Notes: generated by a model not told the origin, from the sequence alone. Shown: positions 30,868-39,576, counted from the first letter of the stretch. The stretch is 64,000 bases of DNA from Polyangiaceae bacterium (GCA_020633235.1 JACKEA010000002.1:868001-932000), one strand, 5' to 3'. Translations and numbers: made by a program.

Positions 30868-33342
30868 TCAGGTGGCTTTCGAGCGGGGTTTCTTCAAGGA
30901 CAACGCCGCGGGCAGGGCGATGATCGCCGTCCCCAAACAGGCGAGCTCTCCGGCCACGGCAAACACGCCGAAGGAAAACAGCGCCTGATTCTGGGCCACG
31001 AGCAGCGAACCGAAACCGATGATGGTGGTCGCGGAGCACAGCGCCACTGCGCCCCCCGTGGCGGAAAGGGCGCTTTCCAGATCGAAGCGTCCATCTGCCT
31101 GGAAGCGCTTCAACATGTTGATCGAGTAGTCCGCCGCGATGCCGAAGGTGATGGGCAGTGCCACGAAGTTCGAGAAGTTCAGCTTGGCACCGGTCCACGA
31201 CAGCCCGCCCAACATCAGCAGCACGCCGACGAACAGCGACGCCACCGCCGCCAAAGACAGGCCCACAGACCGGAACGCGAAGATGCAAATGCCGAGCACG
31301 GCGGCCAGGGAAAGCACCGTGGCGCGCGGGCCGTCCCCCCTCATGGCGCTGGCGATGTCGCTGGAGAGCAGCAGCGATCCGGCCACGTCCACCTGCCGCC
31401 CGTCCACTCGCGCGGCCTCCCGGAGGTCGTCGGTGAACTGCTTCATGCGCTTGGCGTCCCAGGTGCCCGCACCGGTCTTGGGGAACACCAGCACGTTGCG
31501 ATCCATGCGGCCGTCGCGCTCGCGAAGCCCGGCCACCAATACGCCCGGCACTTGGCTCGACGTCAGGGGCACCAGGGCCTCGTCCGTCAGCGCTCGTTCC
31601 ACCAGCTCCCGGTCCTTGGGCTCGAGCTCGGACTTCAACTTGGGCGTCAGCACCTTGCGGAGCTTCTTCGCCTCGACCACTGCCTGGTCGCGATGGGGCG
31701 GCAGGATCTCGCTGCCACTTCGCACCGAGCCAATGAGGCCGCCGGCACCGCCGGCCTTCGCAAGGGCGCGAATCCGCGCCTCGATGGTCTTTGCTTGGTT
31801 GGCGTCGGCCGCCATCACCACGGTGGGCGTCAGGTAGCGGCGCAGGGTGGCGTCCATGCGGGGCCCCCAATACCGTTCGCCGTCGTTCCACGAGTCGCGA
31901 CGCCGCAAGCGAGAGAAGTCGTACTCGATCCAGTCCGAGTGGCGCTGAAAGATGCCCGTCCCCGCCAGCACCGAGAGGATCCCGGTCACCGCCAACACCG
32001 CCCGCGGTCGGCGGAGCAGCCAGCGGGTCAGCCGCTGTCCGAGGCTCGCACCCGAGCGCTGCTTCGCGGGGACCATTTTCTTCCCCACCAACAGCACGAG
32101 CGGGGGAATCAACAGCATGTTGGCGAACCAACACACCACCATGCCGAGGCCTCCGATCCAACCGAACTGGTTGAAGCCACGGAAGTCCGTGAAGACCAGG
32201 GAGCCATAGGCGGCCGCCGCCGCCAGCGCCGCGGCCAGAGTCGGACGCCAGCTCCCGGCGAGGGCCGTGGCAATGGCGTCCTCCAGACCCAAACCACGAC
32301 GGCGCTCCTCGGTGTAGCGGCTGAGCAGGATGATCCCGCTGTTGATGCCATTGCCCACCACGATGGACCCCAAGAACGCGGTGTTGGAGTTCAGGTGGCG
32401 GATCGACAGTGGCGGCAGCGCCGCGAGACCGAAGGCGTAGACGGTCCCGAACAAGAGCGGCACGCCCAGGATCGGAAGCGCGCGGGAGGAACGGAAGAAC
32501 CACACGATCACGGCGATCACCAGCGCCAGCACGAGCACGCCGGAGAGCCCCAGGTCCGCCGCCAGCCCCTCCATTTCCTCTACTCGCGTCGCCACGTCCC
32601 CGGCGAAGCCCACGCGCATCGCCGGAGCATAGGAGCTCGGAAAGCCGAGGTCCGCCAGATCCGCCTTCACCCGTTCGAGCAGGGCCTTGTCACTCGGATA
32701 GCCGGTGGCCGTGGAGCTCGCCTGGACCAACAGCACCACCGTCTTTCCGTCGTCGGAGACGAAGCGGTCGTCCGGAAAGGAGTGCGGCTTGCCATGCCGC
32801 GCTTGGTACTTGTCGCGCAGCTCGGCAATGGGAACCTTGGGCGGAGGGTTCTCGTCGTCGTCCAACAGGTCCATGTCCATGGACCGAGTCACTTCCCAGT
32901 CGCGCCGCTTCTCCACGGCTTCCCGGAGCTTCTTCACGTCGCTCGGGTCCATGAGCTGCAGCACGTAGGTCTCGGCGAAGCGCCGCTCCGCCTTCACGTC
33001 CCCGCGCACCGCGCCCACCAGCTCCTCGGGATAGCCGCGTATGCGTTTCGCGAGGTCGTCTACCAGGCGATTGGCCGCAGGCACGTTCTGGGGACCGCCG
33101 GTGTCGATCACGATGCCCAGATGCCGCAGGCCCGGCATGCGGCTGCGAAGCGTGGTGAGGGCTCGAACACTCGGCGCGCTGGTGGGCAACAGCTCTTCCA
33201 GATCGCTGCGCAGATCCATGTAGGTGCGCACCGTGCGGTAGCCGGCCACGACCGCGAGCGCTGCCGCGATGAAGAGCACCATCTTGGCGCGGCGAAGGAG
33301 CCACCGCGCGAGGCGTTCGCTGGGTCGTTCCGAGTCGCTCAC
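30868..33342 (-). CDS. MMPL-family RND transporter
   Basis: 824 aa from a GTG start. Two halves, each with one helix, a large periplasmic domain and about five helices. The helix-4 region of the first half carries GNGINSGIILLSRYTEERR; the second half carries GIAADYSINMLKRF, the usual place of the proton-relay residues (Asp and Tyr kept only in the second half). MMPL proteins move lipids or hydrophobic products across the inner membrane, including hopanoids and mycolate-like lipids. It lies next to a lipoprotein gene downstream and a lipid head-group locus upstream, which fits a lipid-export role. Confidence 0.9.
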   Translation of the reverse strand: MSDSERPSERLARWLLRRAKMVLFIAAALAVVAGYRTVRTYMDLRSDLEELLPTSAPSVRALTTLRSRMPGLRHLGIVIDTGGPQNVPAANRLVDDLAKRIRGYPEELVGAVRGDVKAERRFAETYVLQLMDPSDVKKLREAVEKRRDWEVTRSMDMDLLDDDENPPPKVPIAELRDKYQARHGKPHSFPDDRFVSDDGKTVVLLVQASSTATGYPSDKALLERVKADLADLGFPSSYAPAMRVGFAGDVATRVEEMEGLAADLGLSGVLVLALVIAVIVWFFRSSRALPILGVPLLFGTVYAFGLAALPPLSIRHLNSNTAFLGSIVVGNGINSGIILLSRYTEERRRGLGLEDAIATALAGSWRPTLAAALAAAAAYGSLVFTDFRGFNQFGWIGGLGMVVCWFANMLLIPPLVLLVGKKMVPAKQRSGASLGQRLTRWLLRRPRAVLAVTGILSVLAGTGIFQRHSDWIEYDFSRLRRRDSWNDGERYWGPRMDATLRRYLTPTVVMAADANQAKTIEARIRALAKAGGAGGLIGSVRSGSEILPPHRDQAVVEAKKLRKVLTPKLKSELEPKDRELVERALTDEALVPLTSSQVPGVLVAGLRERDGRMDRNVLVFPKTGAGTWDAKRMKQFTDDLREAARVDGRQVDVAGSLLLSSDIASAMRGDGPRATVLSLAAVLGICIFAFRSVGLSLAAVASLFVGVLLMLGGLSWTGAKLNFSNFVALPITFGIAADYSINMLKRFQADGRFDLESALSATGGAVALCSATTIIGFGSLLVAQNQALFSFGVFAVAGELACLGTAIIALPAALSLKKPRSKAT

Positions 33343-33388
33343 TCGCGGCCGCCTTAGCCCGGATTCGACGTCACGTCACCGGGGGATC

Positions 33389-34351
33389 TCACTCCGCAGC
33401 CGCAGAAGCGGGCTGGGGAGCCGGCACCTCGGCCTCGGCGGCGTCGACCTCGTGCCACAGCCCGAAGCGGATCAGCAGGCGCTTGGCCACCACCACCGCG
33501 ACCACCGCCACGGCCCAACCGGCCAGGCCGTCGAGGATCCAGTGGTGGTCCAGGTACACGGCGGCGGAGAACATCAAGATGGCGTAGCCGATGTGAATCG
33601 GCCGGGTCTTCCAACCCGCCGCCTTCCACGCCGTGAGCAGGCCCAGCACGGGATAGGCGCAGTGCATGGACGGCATGGCGCCGTACACCGACGCGGCGCG
33701 AGAGTAGAAGGTGTGGAAGTAGTGAATGCCCAGGTACGCATCCACCCGGTTGAGCCCAGCGGCGCTGGGCAGGGCGTTCATGTCGATGGCGCAGCCGTAT
33801 TGCCGGATGTACCAGGGCGGCGCCGCCGGAACGATGAGCCACATCGTGAAGGAGATGAAATTGGCGATGGCGAACGCCCACAGGTAGTGGCGCATGCGCC
33901 GACGATCCACGAAGAACAAGTAGGCGGCGTAGAGGATCGCGACGTAAGCGAAGATGGCGTAGGGAATGCTGCAAATCAGATCCGCCACGATGTTGTGATG
34001 CAGCGCGAAGTAGTCCTGGACCGTCACGCCCGGTGACACGGAAAACAGACTGAGCTCCGCGTTCCTGAGCCCACAACCGACGACTCGATCCGCGCTGACG
34101 AACGCCTCGCGGGCATAGCGCACGCTGTCGTAGCCAAAGGCCACCGCCAAGTACGGGCTCGCATCCACGAAGAAGCGCTTCGTTCGTGGGCCGGTGTAAG
34201 CAAGGACGCAGGCGATGGCCGGAATGATCACGTGCTCCGGCCGCAGATCTCCGATCGCCCACATGACCACGGCGTAGGCCACGGGGATGCCGCCGGGCAG
34301 GATCCACCACCGGCCCCACAAGCCCCGCAGGTGAGCGAGCACGCGGCTCAC
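33389..34351 (-). CDS. PAP2-fold membrane phosphotransferase/phosphatase, AUR1 (IPC synthase)-like
   Basis: 320 aa from the GTG at 34351, chosen because GGAGGG lies six bases upstream. An upstream ATG at 34417 would overlap the divergent gene. Several membrane helices. PAP2/AUR1 catalytic motifs are FTMWLIVPAAPPWYIR, YGAMPSMHCAYPVL and YLDHHWILDGLAGW, which supply the His/His/Asp set. The AAPPWY and MPSMH forms are closer to inositol-phosphorylceramide synthase and its bacterial relatives than to PgpB. It is divergent by 35 bp from a pgpA-like gene and near a CDP-alcohol phosphotransferase. Likely role: moving or removing a phospho-head group on a membrane lipid. Confidence 0.82.
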   Translation of the reverse strand: MSRVLAHLRGLWGRWWILPGGIPVAYAVVMWAIGDLRPEHVIIPAIACVLAYTGPRTKRFFVDASPYLAVAFGYDSVRYAREAFVSADRVVGCGLRNAELSLFSVSPGVTVQDYFALHHNIVADLICSIPYAIFAYVAILYAAYLFFVDRRRMRHYLWAFAIANFISFTMWLIVPAAPPWYIRQYGCAIDMNALPSAAGLNRVDAYLGIHYFHTFYSRAASVYGAMPSMHCAYPVLGLLTAWKAAGWKTRPIHIGYAILMFSAAVYLDHHWILDGLAGWAVAVVAVVVAKRLLIRFGLWHEVDAAEAEVPAPQPASAAAE

Positions 34352-34386
34352 GCGGCCCTCCAGCGTCGTGCTAGGGTCCCGCGGCA

Positions 34387-34839
34387 ATGGACGACCGGTT
34401 GGCGGAGCGCTTGGCAACGTGGTTCGGCTGCGGCAGCTCCCCGGTTGCTCCGGGCACCGTGGGGTCGCTGGGCGCGGTTCCGCTTCACTTCGCCCTCAAG
34501 CTGCTGCCACCGCTACCCCACGCTGCCGCCATCGTGGCCATCACGGCGGTGGGCGTGTGGGCGAGCCAAAAAGAGGCGGACCGCCTGGGCGTGGAGGATC
34601 CGCAGAGCGTCGTGATCGACGAAGTGGCCGGCACCCTCATCGCCATGGGCATGACGCGGCGCCTGGGCATCCCCGCGCAGCTCCTCGCCCTCGCGCTGTT
34701 CCGTGCGTACGACATCCTGAAGCCCGGGCCCATCGACAGCGTGCAACACGCCCAACCGGAAGGGCTCGGCATCATGGCGGACGACTTGCTGGCCGGCGTC
34801 ATGGCCGGCCTCACCGCGCGTTGGCTCGTTCGTCGTTGA
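34387..34839 (+). CDS. pgpA: Phosphatidylglycerophosphatase A-like protein
   Basis: 150 aa, a complete PgpA-family protein. It has the N-terminal GCGSSPVAPGTVGSLGA, the central DPQSVVIDEVAGTLIAMG, RAYDILKPGPIDS and the C-terminal GLGIMADDLLAGV. These acidic and glycine motifs define the family, which removes phosphate from phosphatidylglycerophosphate. In some bacteria a PgpA homologue instead dephosphorylates phosphatidylinositol phosphate. Its neighbours are an AUR1-like PAP2 gene and a CDP-alcohol phosphotransferase, so either substrate is possible. The 3' end overlaps the convergent transferase gene by 29 bp. Confidence 0.9.
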   Translation: MDDRLAERLATWFGCGSSPVAPGTVGSLGAVPLHFALKLLPPLPHAAAIVAITAVGVWASQKEADRLGVEDPQSVVIDEVAGTLIAMGMTRRLGIPAQLLALALFRAYDILKPGPIDSVQHAQPEGLGIMADDLLAGVMAGLTARWLVRR

Positions 34840-35518
34840 GCAGCGCGCGCCGCGCGGTGACGAGCACCGCCACTGCACCAATCGCGTTGAGAACGGCGAG
34901 CACGGTGACGCCGCCCAAGAGCAGCGGGGCCTGAATCGGAACGGAGAGCACCACGGCGCCGGCGAACAAGCTGAACGCGGTCAACACCACGCGCTCCGCC
35001 CGACGCATGAACAGCGGCGGCAGCACCGTGCCGAGCGCCTCCGCCCGAGCACGCACGTAGCTGACGGTGAAGCCACCCACCATGGCGAGCACCGGAATCA
35101 ACGCCAGCAGCCGATGATCCGAATAGAACAGCGCGACGCCCAAGAGAGGCGAAGCGTCCGCCAGTCGATCGACGGTGGAGTCGAGAAGCGCGCCCCAACG
35201 ACTCACGGTGCCGGTGGCTCGAGCCACGACGCCGTCCAACGCGTCGAACGCGCCACCCACGAGCATGAGCACCGCCGCGGTGACGAAGTGCCCACCGGCC
35301 GCCACCACGCCCGCCGCGATGGACAACACCAGCGACGTGTACGTGAGAGCGTTGGCGGAGACGCCAATCCGCGCGGCGCGCTGCCCGAGGCCAACACAGG
35401 CGCCGTACAGCACGTGGGCCGAGGCAACGCTCTGCCACACGGTCCCGTGCAAACGCGCTTCGGCTACGCGAGCGCTCTCAACGGTCGTGTCGACTTCTAC
35501 CAGGGTACGCGCGAGCAT
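34811..35518 (-). CDS. CDP-alcohol phosphatidyltransferase (second family member in window)
   Basis: 235 aa from the ATG at 35518. Multi-pass membrane enzyme with the full signature DALDGVVARATGTVSRWGAL followed by LDSTVDR. The helices before it and the segment VGGFTVSYVRARAEALG after it fit the family subgroup that contains phosphatidylinositol-phosphate and phosphatidylglycerophosphate synthases; the SYVRARAE form is common there. With PgpA downstream it would give a two-step route: transfer of a phospho-alcohol, then dephosphorylation. The open frame continues to 35776 but that extension is not family-like. The 267 bp before the radical SAM gene contain no other recognisable gene. Confidence 0.87.
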   Translation of the reverse strand: MLARTLVEVDTTVESARVAEARLHGTVWQSVASAHVLYGACVGLGQRAARIGVSANALTYTSLVLSIAAGVVAAGGHFVTAAVLMLVGGAFDALDGVVARATGTVSRWGALLDSTVDRLADASPLLGVALFYSDHRLLALIPVLAMVGGFTVSYVRARAEALGTVLPPLFMRRAERVVLTAFSLFAGAVVLSVPIQAPLLLGGVTVLAVLNAIGAVAVLVTARRALLNDERANAR

Positions 35519-35785
35519 CTTGGACCGTTCCCGGGGCGCGCCCTGCGCCGCCGATCCACGGCGTAACCTAGTCACCAACGCTTCGAATACAAGCCCGCCG
35601 ATGCTCTCGAATCCAAGCTCGCCCGCGCTCGGACCGGCTCCGTTTTGTTCGCTGATCCACCTCGCCTGCTCGATCGTCCTCTGCTCTGCAATGGGCCTCC
35701 CCGCCAGCAACGGACTCCCGTTACGGCCGCAGCGGAATAGGCCGGGTAGCCAGTCCCCCGGAGCCTCTGTCATCATTGCTCACGC

Positions 35786-37288
35786 ATGCTCGAGCTTCGC
35801 ACCCTCCCCCGCCCGGCCTCCGCCGCGAGCCCCCTCTTGCCCTTTCGCTTCCGGCGCCTGGGCGATCGAGTCCTGCTCACCAGTCACTTCGGTGATTGGG
35901 TGTTCGTGACGGACGATGAGCTGGCGGTCCTGTACCAGGGGCGAGAGCTCCCGGAAGAGCTGCGCGCCAAGCTCGACAAAGCGAACCTGCTTCGCGACGG
36001 TGCCGACCCGACACGGCTCTCCGCCCGCCTCGCCGCGCGCCGGCGATTTTTGCGCTACGGGCCGAACCTGCACATCTTGGTGGTCACGCTCCGCTGCAAC
36101 GAGACCTGCGTCTACTGCCACGCGAGCCGGGCGGACATGGATCGCGTGGACACCGACATGAGCCCGCAAACGGCGGAGCGCGCCATCGACCTCGTGTTCC
36201 AGAGCACCGCGCCGCGCCTCACCATCGAGTTCCAGGGCGGCGAGCCCCTGGTCGCCTTCGACGTCGTCAAGCACGCCATCGAGTACGCCAAGGAGCGCAA
36301 CAAGGCGTATGGCAAGGAGCTCGAGTTCACCATGGTGAGCAACCTCAGCCTGCTCACCGACGACAAGCTCGACTACCTGGTGGAAAACCGCGTCCAGATC
36401 TGCACCAGCGTCGACGGCCCCGAGCAGCTCCACAACAAGCAACGAGTATTGCCGTCCGGCAACGCGTATCAGGCCAGTGCTCGCGCCATCGAGCGCATCA
36501 ACCAGCGCTACGTGGATCTCGGGCTCGACCCGGTGCTCTACCACGTAGAGGCGCTGCTCACGATCACGCGCCCTGCCCTCGACATGCCCAAGGAGATCGT
36601 CGACACCTACGTCTCCCTCGGCTGTCACTCCATCTTCCTGCGCCCGGTGGATCCCTTCGGCTTCGCGGAGAAGACGCGCGACAAGATCGAGTACGACCGC
36701 AAGCGCTACCTCGACTTCTATCGCACCGCGGTCGACTACATGCTCGCGAAGAACCGCGACGGAACCCGCGTCCAGGAGCGCTACGCCGCCATCTTCCTGA
36801 CCAAGATCCTCACCGGGGAAGATCCGAACTTCCTGGACCTACGCAGCCCGGGCGGCGCCGGCATCGGCCAGCTCACCTTCAACTACGACGGCGGCATCTA
36901 CACCAGCGACGAGGGCCGCATGCTCTCGGAAACCGGGGACGAGACCTTTCGCATCGGCCACGTGGACAGCGCGCGCTACCGCGAGCTGGTGATGCACGAC
37001 ACCGTGCGCTCGCTGATCGTCGCCTCCAACCTGGACGCCCAGCCCGACTGCGTGACCTGCACCTACAACCCGTACTGCGGCAACAAGCCGGAGCACGCCT
37101 ACCGCACCCAGGGTTCCATCTTCGGCCGCACCCGCGAGAGCGACATCTGCGCCGTGCACAAGGGCATCCAAGACTACTTGTTCGAGAAGCTCCGCGACCA
37201 AGACGAAGTCACGATGGACACCTTCCGGCGCTGGACCACGATGCGGGAGCGCTCTCACTTCCTGCAGACGGCCGCTACCGCCTCCTGA
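35786..37288 (+). CDS. HxsB-like radical SAM/SPASM protein maturase (orphan)
   Basis: 500 aa. The radical SAM cluster motif is CNETCVYC (Cys104, Cys108, Cys111). The C-terminal SPASM-type region has CVTCTYNPYC and a distal SDIC (Cys422, 425, 431, 455). The whole length follows the His-Xaa-Ser system maturase HxsB: PFRFRRL at the start, HILVVTLRCNETC, IEFQGGEPL, TSVDGPEQLHN, IFLRPVDPFGFAEKT, YDGGIYTSDEGRMLSETGDE and PYCGN. HxsB normally acts with HxsC on the repeat protein HxsA. None of HxsA, HxsC or HxsD is seen here. It probably modifies a peptide or protein; the target is unknown. The gene ends at an inverted repeat pair. Confidence 0.85.
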   Translation: MLELRTLPRPASAASPLLPFRFRRLGDRVLLTSHFGDWVFVTDDELAVLYQGRELPEELRAKLDKANLLRDGADPTRLSARLAARRRFLRYGPNLHILVVTLRCNETCVYCHASRADMDRVDTDMSPQTAERAIDLVFQSTAPRLTIEFQGGEPLVAFDVVKHAIEYAKERNKAYGKELEFTMVSNLSLLTDDKLDYLVENRVQICTSVDGPEQLHNKQRVLPSGNAYQASARAIERINQRYVDLGLDPVLYHVEALLTITRPALDMPKEIVDTYVSLGCHSIFLRPVDPFGFAEKTRDKIEYDRKRYLDFYRTAVDYMLAKNRDGTRVQERYAAIFLTKILTGEDPNFLDLRSPGGAGIGQLTFNYDGGIYTSDEGRMLSETGDETFRIGHVDSARYRELVMHDTVRSLIVASNLDAQPDCVTCTYNPYCGNKPEHAYRTQGSIFGRTRESDICAVHKGIQDYLFEKLRDQDEVTMDTFRRWTTMRERSHFLQTAATAS

Positions 37289-37294
37289 CGCTGA

Positions 37295-37364
37295 ATGTCG
37301 GTACGGCGCGAGCCCCGGCGCGGAGTGCCGGCGCGGCGCGACGGGCCTCGCGCCGTACCGACAT
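37295..37364. repeat. Inverted pair of REP-like repeats (REPIN-like), possible bidirectional terminator
   Basis: Two family copies face each other: ATGTCGGTACGGCGCGAG (37295-37312) and its perfect 18-bp reverse complement (37347-37364). Each copy is followed inward by its own hairpin segment; the right copy keeps the full 7-bp GGCGCGA/TCGCGCC stem. The pair fills the 78-bp gap between two convergent stops, so the RNA from either side would fold into a long hairpin. Confidence 0.75.
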
Positions 37365-37366
37365 CA

Positions 37367-37723
37367 TCAGGCACAAACACACACGACCTGTCCGTCTCCC
37401 GAGAGCGAGCACCCCGTCGGGATCGTCGCCGAGCAGTACGGCGGCGGAGGGGTGCACGGTCCGTGCTGGCAGCCGGGGAGCCCGCCGATGTCGCAGGTCC
37501 CCGGCGTGGTGCCCGCCGGGCAGCTGCCGCCGTCGGGCAGCGGATCGCACAGCGGCGGCGCGCCCCCGCAGCACGGCCGCACGCAGTAGTGGCCGGCGCT
37601 GCAGAGCTGCCCGCCGCAGTCGCCGGCGTCCGCGCTGCCGGCGTCGTTGTCCGGCGTGGACTCCGCGGACGAACATGAAGACCCCACCAGCGCGAGGGCG
37701 ACCAGCACCACGACCCACCTCAT
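37367..37723 (-). CDS. Cys-rich lipoprotein
   Basis: 118 aa. Signal peptide MRWVVVLVALALVGSSC with the lipid cysteine at 17. The mature part has fourteen further cysteines, Asp/Gly/Pro-rich, with patterns such as CGGQLCSAGHYCVRPCC and a closing VCVCA. Such disulfide-dense small lipoproteins are frequent in Polyangia and probably sit on the outer membrane. It is convergent with the HxsB-like gene, with the inverted repeat pair between them, so co-transcription is not expected. Being a maturase substrate is possible but not supported by orientation. Confidence 0.78.
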   Translation of the reverse strand: MRWVVVLVALALVGSSCSSAESTPDNDAGSADAGDCGGQLCSAGHYCVRPCCGGAPPLCDPLPDGGSCPAGTTPGTCDIGGLPGCQHGPCTPPPPYCSATIPTGCSLSGDGQVVCVCA

Positions 37724-37751
37724 GAGGGGATCATACCCCCGCCACGGTGAT

Positions 37752-38549
37752 TCAGCTCAGAGAGGCCAAAAAGCCGGTGAGGGCGCGGTTGACGGCCTCC
37801 GGGTTCTCCACCGTCGAGCTGTGCCCGGCGGCGGGGATCTCCGTCAGCTGGGCTCCGGCAATGCCATTGACGATGCGCTCCGCCTTGTCCCTCGGCGTGG
37901 CGACGTCTTCGTCACCGACCAGCACCAAGGTGGGGACGGCGATGCGCGCGAGCTCGGCCTCCACCGAAGGTCGATCGATGACGCCATTGACGGCGCGCCA
38001 CACGCTACGGCGATTTTGGAGCAAACGCTCTCGCCAGAGCTTGCGCTCCTGCGCCCGTGCCGGATCCTCCAAGAACGTCTTGCCGAACATGATGGGCATG
38101 ACGCGATCCGCGAGCGGCGCGACGCCGACCATGCGGGAGGCCCAGGCCATGGCGCGATACTTGAGTCGATTCTCCTCGGGCTCCGGCAGTGCGCTGGTCT
38201 CCATCAGCGTCAGGGAGCGGACGAGCTTCGGATAGCGCGCCGCCAGCCGCAGCCCCACGAAGCCGCCCATGCTCAGCCCGACGAAGTGCACGGGGGCGAG
38301 CGCCAGCCGCGCGATCAGCGCGACGGCGTCCCGCGTGAGCGTGTCCATGTCGATGCTCGCCAGGCTCGACTCGGCGCTGCGACCTTGTCCGCGATGGTCG
38401 TAGGTCACTGTCCGGAAGCTACCGGCGAGGGCGTCGACCTGCGCGCGAAACATTTCACCGCTCCACAAGAGCCCGTGGCTGAACATCACCGGCGGCCCCC
38501 CGCCACCGCTGTCCTCGACGAAGAGGCTCGTCCCGTTGACGTGGATCAC
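37752..38549 (-). CDS. Alpha/beta hydrolase
   Basis: 265 aa from the GTG at 38549; a GTG at 38567 adds six residues. Canonical hydrolase: oxyanion segment FSHGLLWSGEMF, TYDHRGQGRS, nucleophile elbow GLSMGG, acid in LVGDEDVATP and histidine in PAAGHSSTVENPEAV. The cap domain contains MAWASRMVGVAPLADRVMP. This layout resembles 3-oxoadipate enol-lactonase and related esterases, but nothing nearby points to that pathway. Soluble cytoplasmic enzyme. It lies downstream of the methyltransferase gene, with a hairpin between them. Confidence 0.87.
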   Translation of the reverse strand: MIHVNGTSLFVEDSGGGGPPVMFSHGLLWSGEMFRAQVDALAGSFRTVTYDHRGQGRSAESSLASIDMDTLTRDAVALIARLALAPVHFVGLSMGGFVGLRLAARYPKLVRSLTLMETSALPEPEENRLKYRAMAWASRMVGVAPLADRVMPIMFGKTFLEDPARAQERKLWRERLLQNRRSVWRAVNGVIDRPSVEAELARIAVPTLVLVGDEDVATPRDKAERIVNGIAGAQLTEIPAAGHSSTVENPEAVNRALTGFLASLS

Positions 38550-38587
38550 GCCGGCGATTGTAGCCACTCCGCGCGAGTTGGACGACA

Positions 38588-38624
38588 ACGCTCGAGCCGG
38601 GCGCCGACGGCCTGGCTCGAGCGT
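38588..38624 (-). terminator. Hairpin after the methyltransferase gene
   Basis: A perfect 11-bp inverted repeat, ACGCTCGAGCC (38588-38598) and GGCTCGAGCGT (38614-38624), with a 15-nt loop in the gap between two minus-strand genes. It follows the TAA stop of the upstream gene by about 18 bp. No U-run follows. Confidence 0.55.
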
Positions 38625-38641
38625 CGCGGCTTCTTCGCGAT

Positions 38642-39445
38642 TTACGGGTCCACGACCATGGCCCGGGGGATGTCCTCGAGCTTGGTCGCCACCATCGCGG
38701 TGTAGAAGATCGGCTCGCCCGCCGCGCTCAGGCGATGACAGTAGCGGCGGGTCGCCTCGATGCGAACGATCTTGTCGCGAACCATTCGGCGAATGAGCTC
38801 CGAAAAACCATGCGTGAAACGCTCGTCGAGGAACTCTTCCTTGATGTTGAACGCCAAGAGCCCACCCTTCGGCACGAAGCTCGCGGAGTGGTAGTACGCG
38901 AGGGGCGGAATGTCGCCGAAGCCGAGGGCGGCCACGCACACGAGGGCGTTGGGGCGGATCTCCGCCAAGGTCGCCTTCACCTCGTCCGTGGGGCGACACA
39001 GGTCGGCCACCACGTAGTCCGTGTACAGGTCGGGGCGATCGCGTTCGGCCGCCATCTTCGCCTCGGGAATGATGTCGATGCCGACGAGCTCCGTGGCGCC
39101 CACGGCGCGCAGCTCGTCGCCCACGATGCCGTTACCCGCGCCCAGGTCCAAGGCGCGAAGCGGCTCTTCGAGAGCGCCGGGCTCCGCCATCACCTCGGAA
39201 AGCAAACGCACCACGCGCCGTGGCGAGTTGCACTTGAGCAGTCCGTAGAACAGGTGCTCGTAAAGGCCTGGGCGCTCGTAGATGCGGTCGTAATCGTGAA
39301 AGCGAATGCGCTTCCATTCGCCGCCTTCGAGCACTTCACACCATTCCTCGTGCTGGGGAATGGTTTCGGTCAAGGGCGGCAGGCGCACCTTGCCCTTCCA
39401 CTCGGCCATGGAAAAATCTACACGTCGACGCGAAACGTCGTTCAT
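38642..39445 (-). CDS. Class I SAM-dependent methyltransferase
   Basis: 267 aa from the ATG at 39445, which has GGAGGTG upstream; a second Met at residue 13 is possible. The SAM-binding motif I is ALDLGAGNGIVGDEL, with the acidic end of strand 2 in LVGIDIIPEAK and a later YVVADLCR. The N-terminus (IRFHDYDRIYERPGLYEHLF) is a helical lid typical of small-molecule methyltransferases. Soluble. Substrate unknown; no biosynthetic neighbours point to one. Confidence 0.85.
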   Translation of the reverse strand: MNDVSRRRVDFSMAEWKGKVRLPPLTETIPQHEEWCEVLEGGEWKRIRFHDYDRIYERPGLYEHLFYGLLKCNSPRRVVRLLSEVMAEPGALEEPLRALDLGAGNGIVGDELRAVGATELVGIDIIPEAKMAAERDRPDLYTDYVVADLCRPTDEVKATLAEIRPNALVCVAALGFGDIPPLAYYHSASFVPKGGLLAFNIKEEFLDERFTHGFSELIRRMVRDKIVRIEATRRYCHRLSAAGEPIFYTAMVATKLEDIPRAMVVDP

Positions 39446-39576
39446 CGCACCTCCGGAGGGGTGGAAACGCGCCGCTTTCCAGCAGCGCGCGGTCTAAGTT
39501 CACTCGGCGACGAAGAGGACGCGCACCGAGCGAACCGCAGCTTACGCAGGTTTCAGCGCAATTATCAAACCAGGCG

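Noticed and set aside
34387..34417. Start of the PAP2 gene at the upstream ATG at 34417
   Set aside because: It would overlap the divergent pgpA start; the GTG at 34351 has a far better ribosome site.
35519..35785. N-terminal extension of the CDP-alcohol phosphotransferase back to 35776
   Set aside because: The extension is not family-like and would touch the divergent radical SAM start. The ATG at 35518 gives a normal-length enzyme. The remaining 267 bp show nothing else.
37275..37718. Short proteins sharing an SVRREPRRA-like peptide, seen in several places in the window
   Set aside because: The shared peptide is only the translation of the intergenic repeat; none of these frames has other support.
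37367..37723. Cys-rich lipoprotein as the substrate of the HxsB-like maturase
   Set aside because: It is convergent, separated by a terminator-like repeat pair, and similar Cys-rich lipoproteins are common without such an enzyme.
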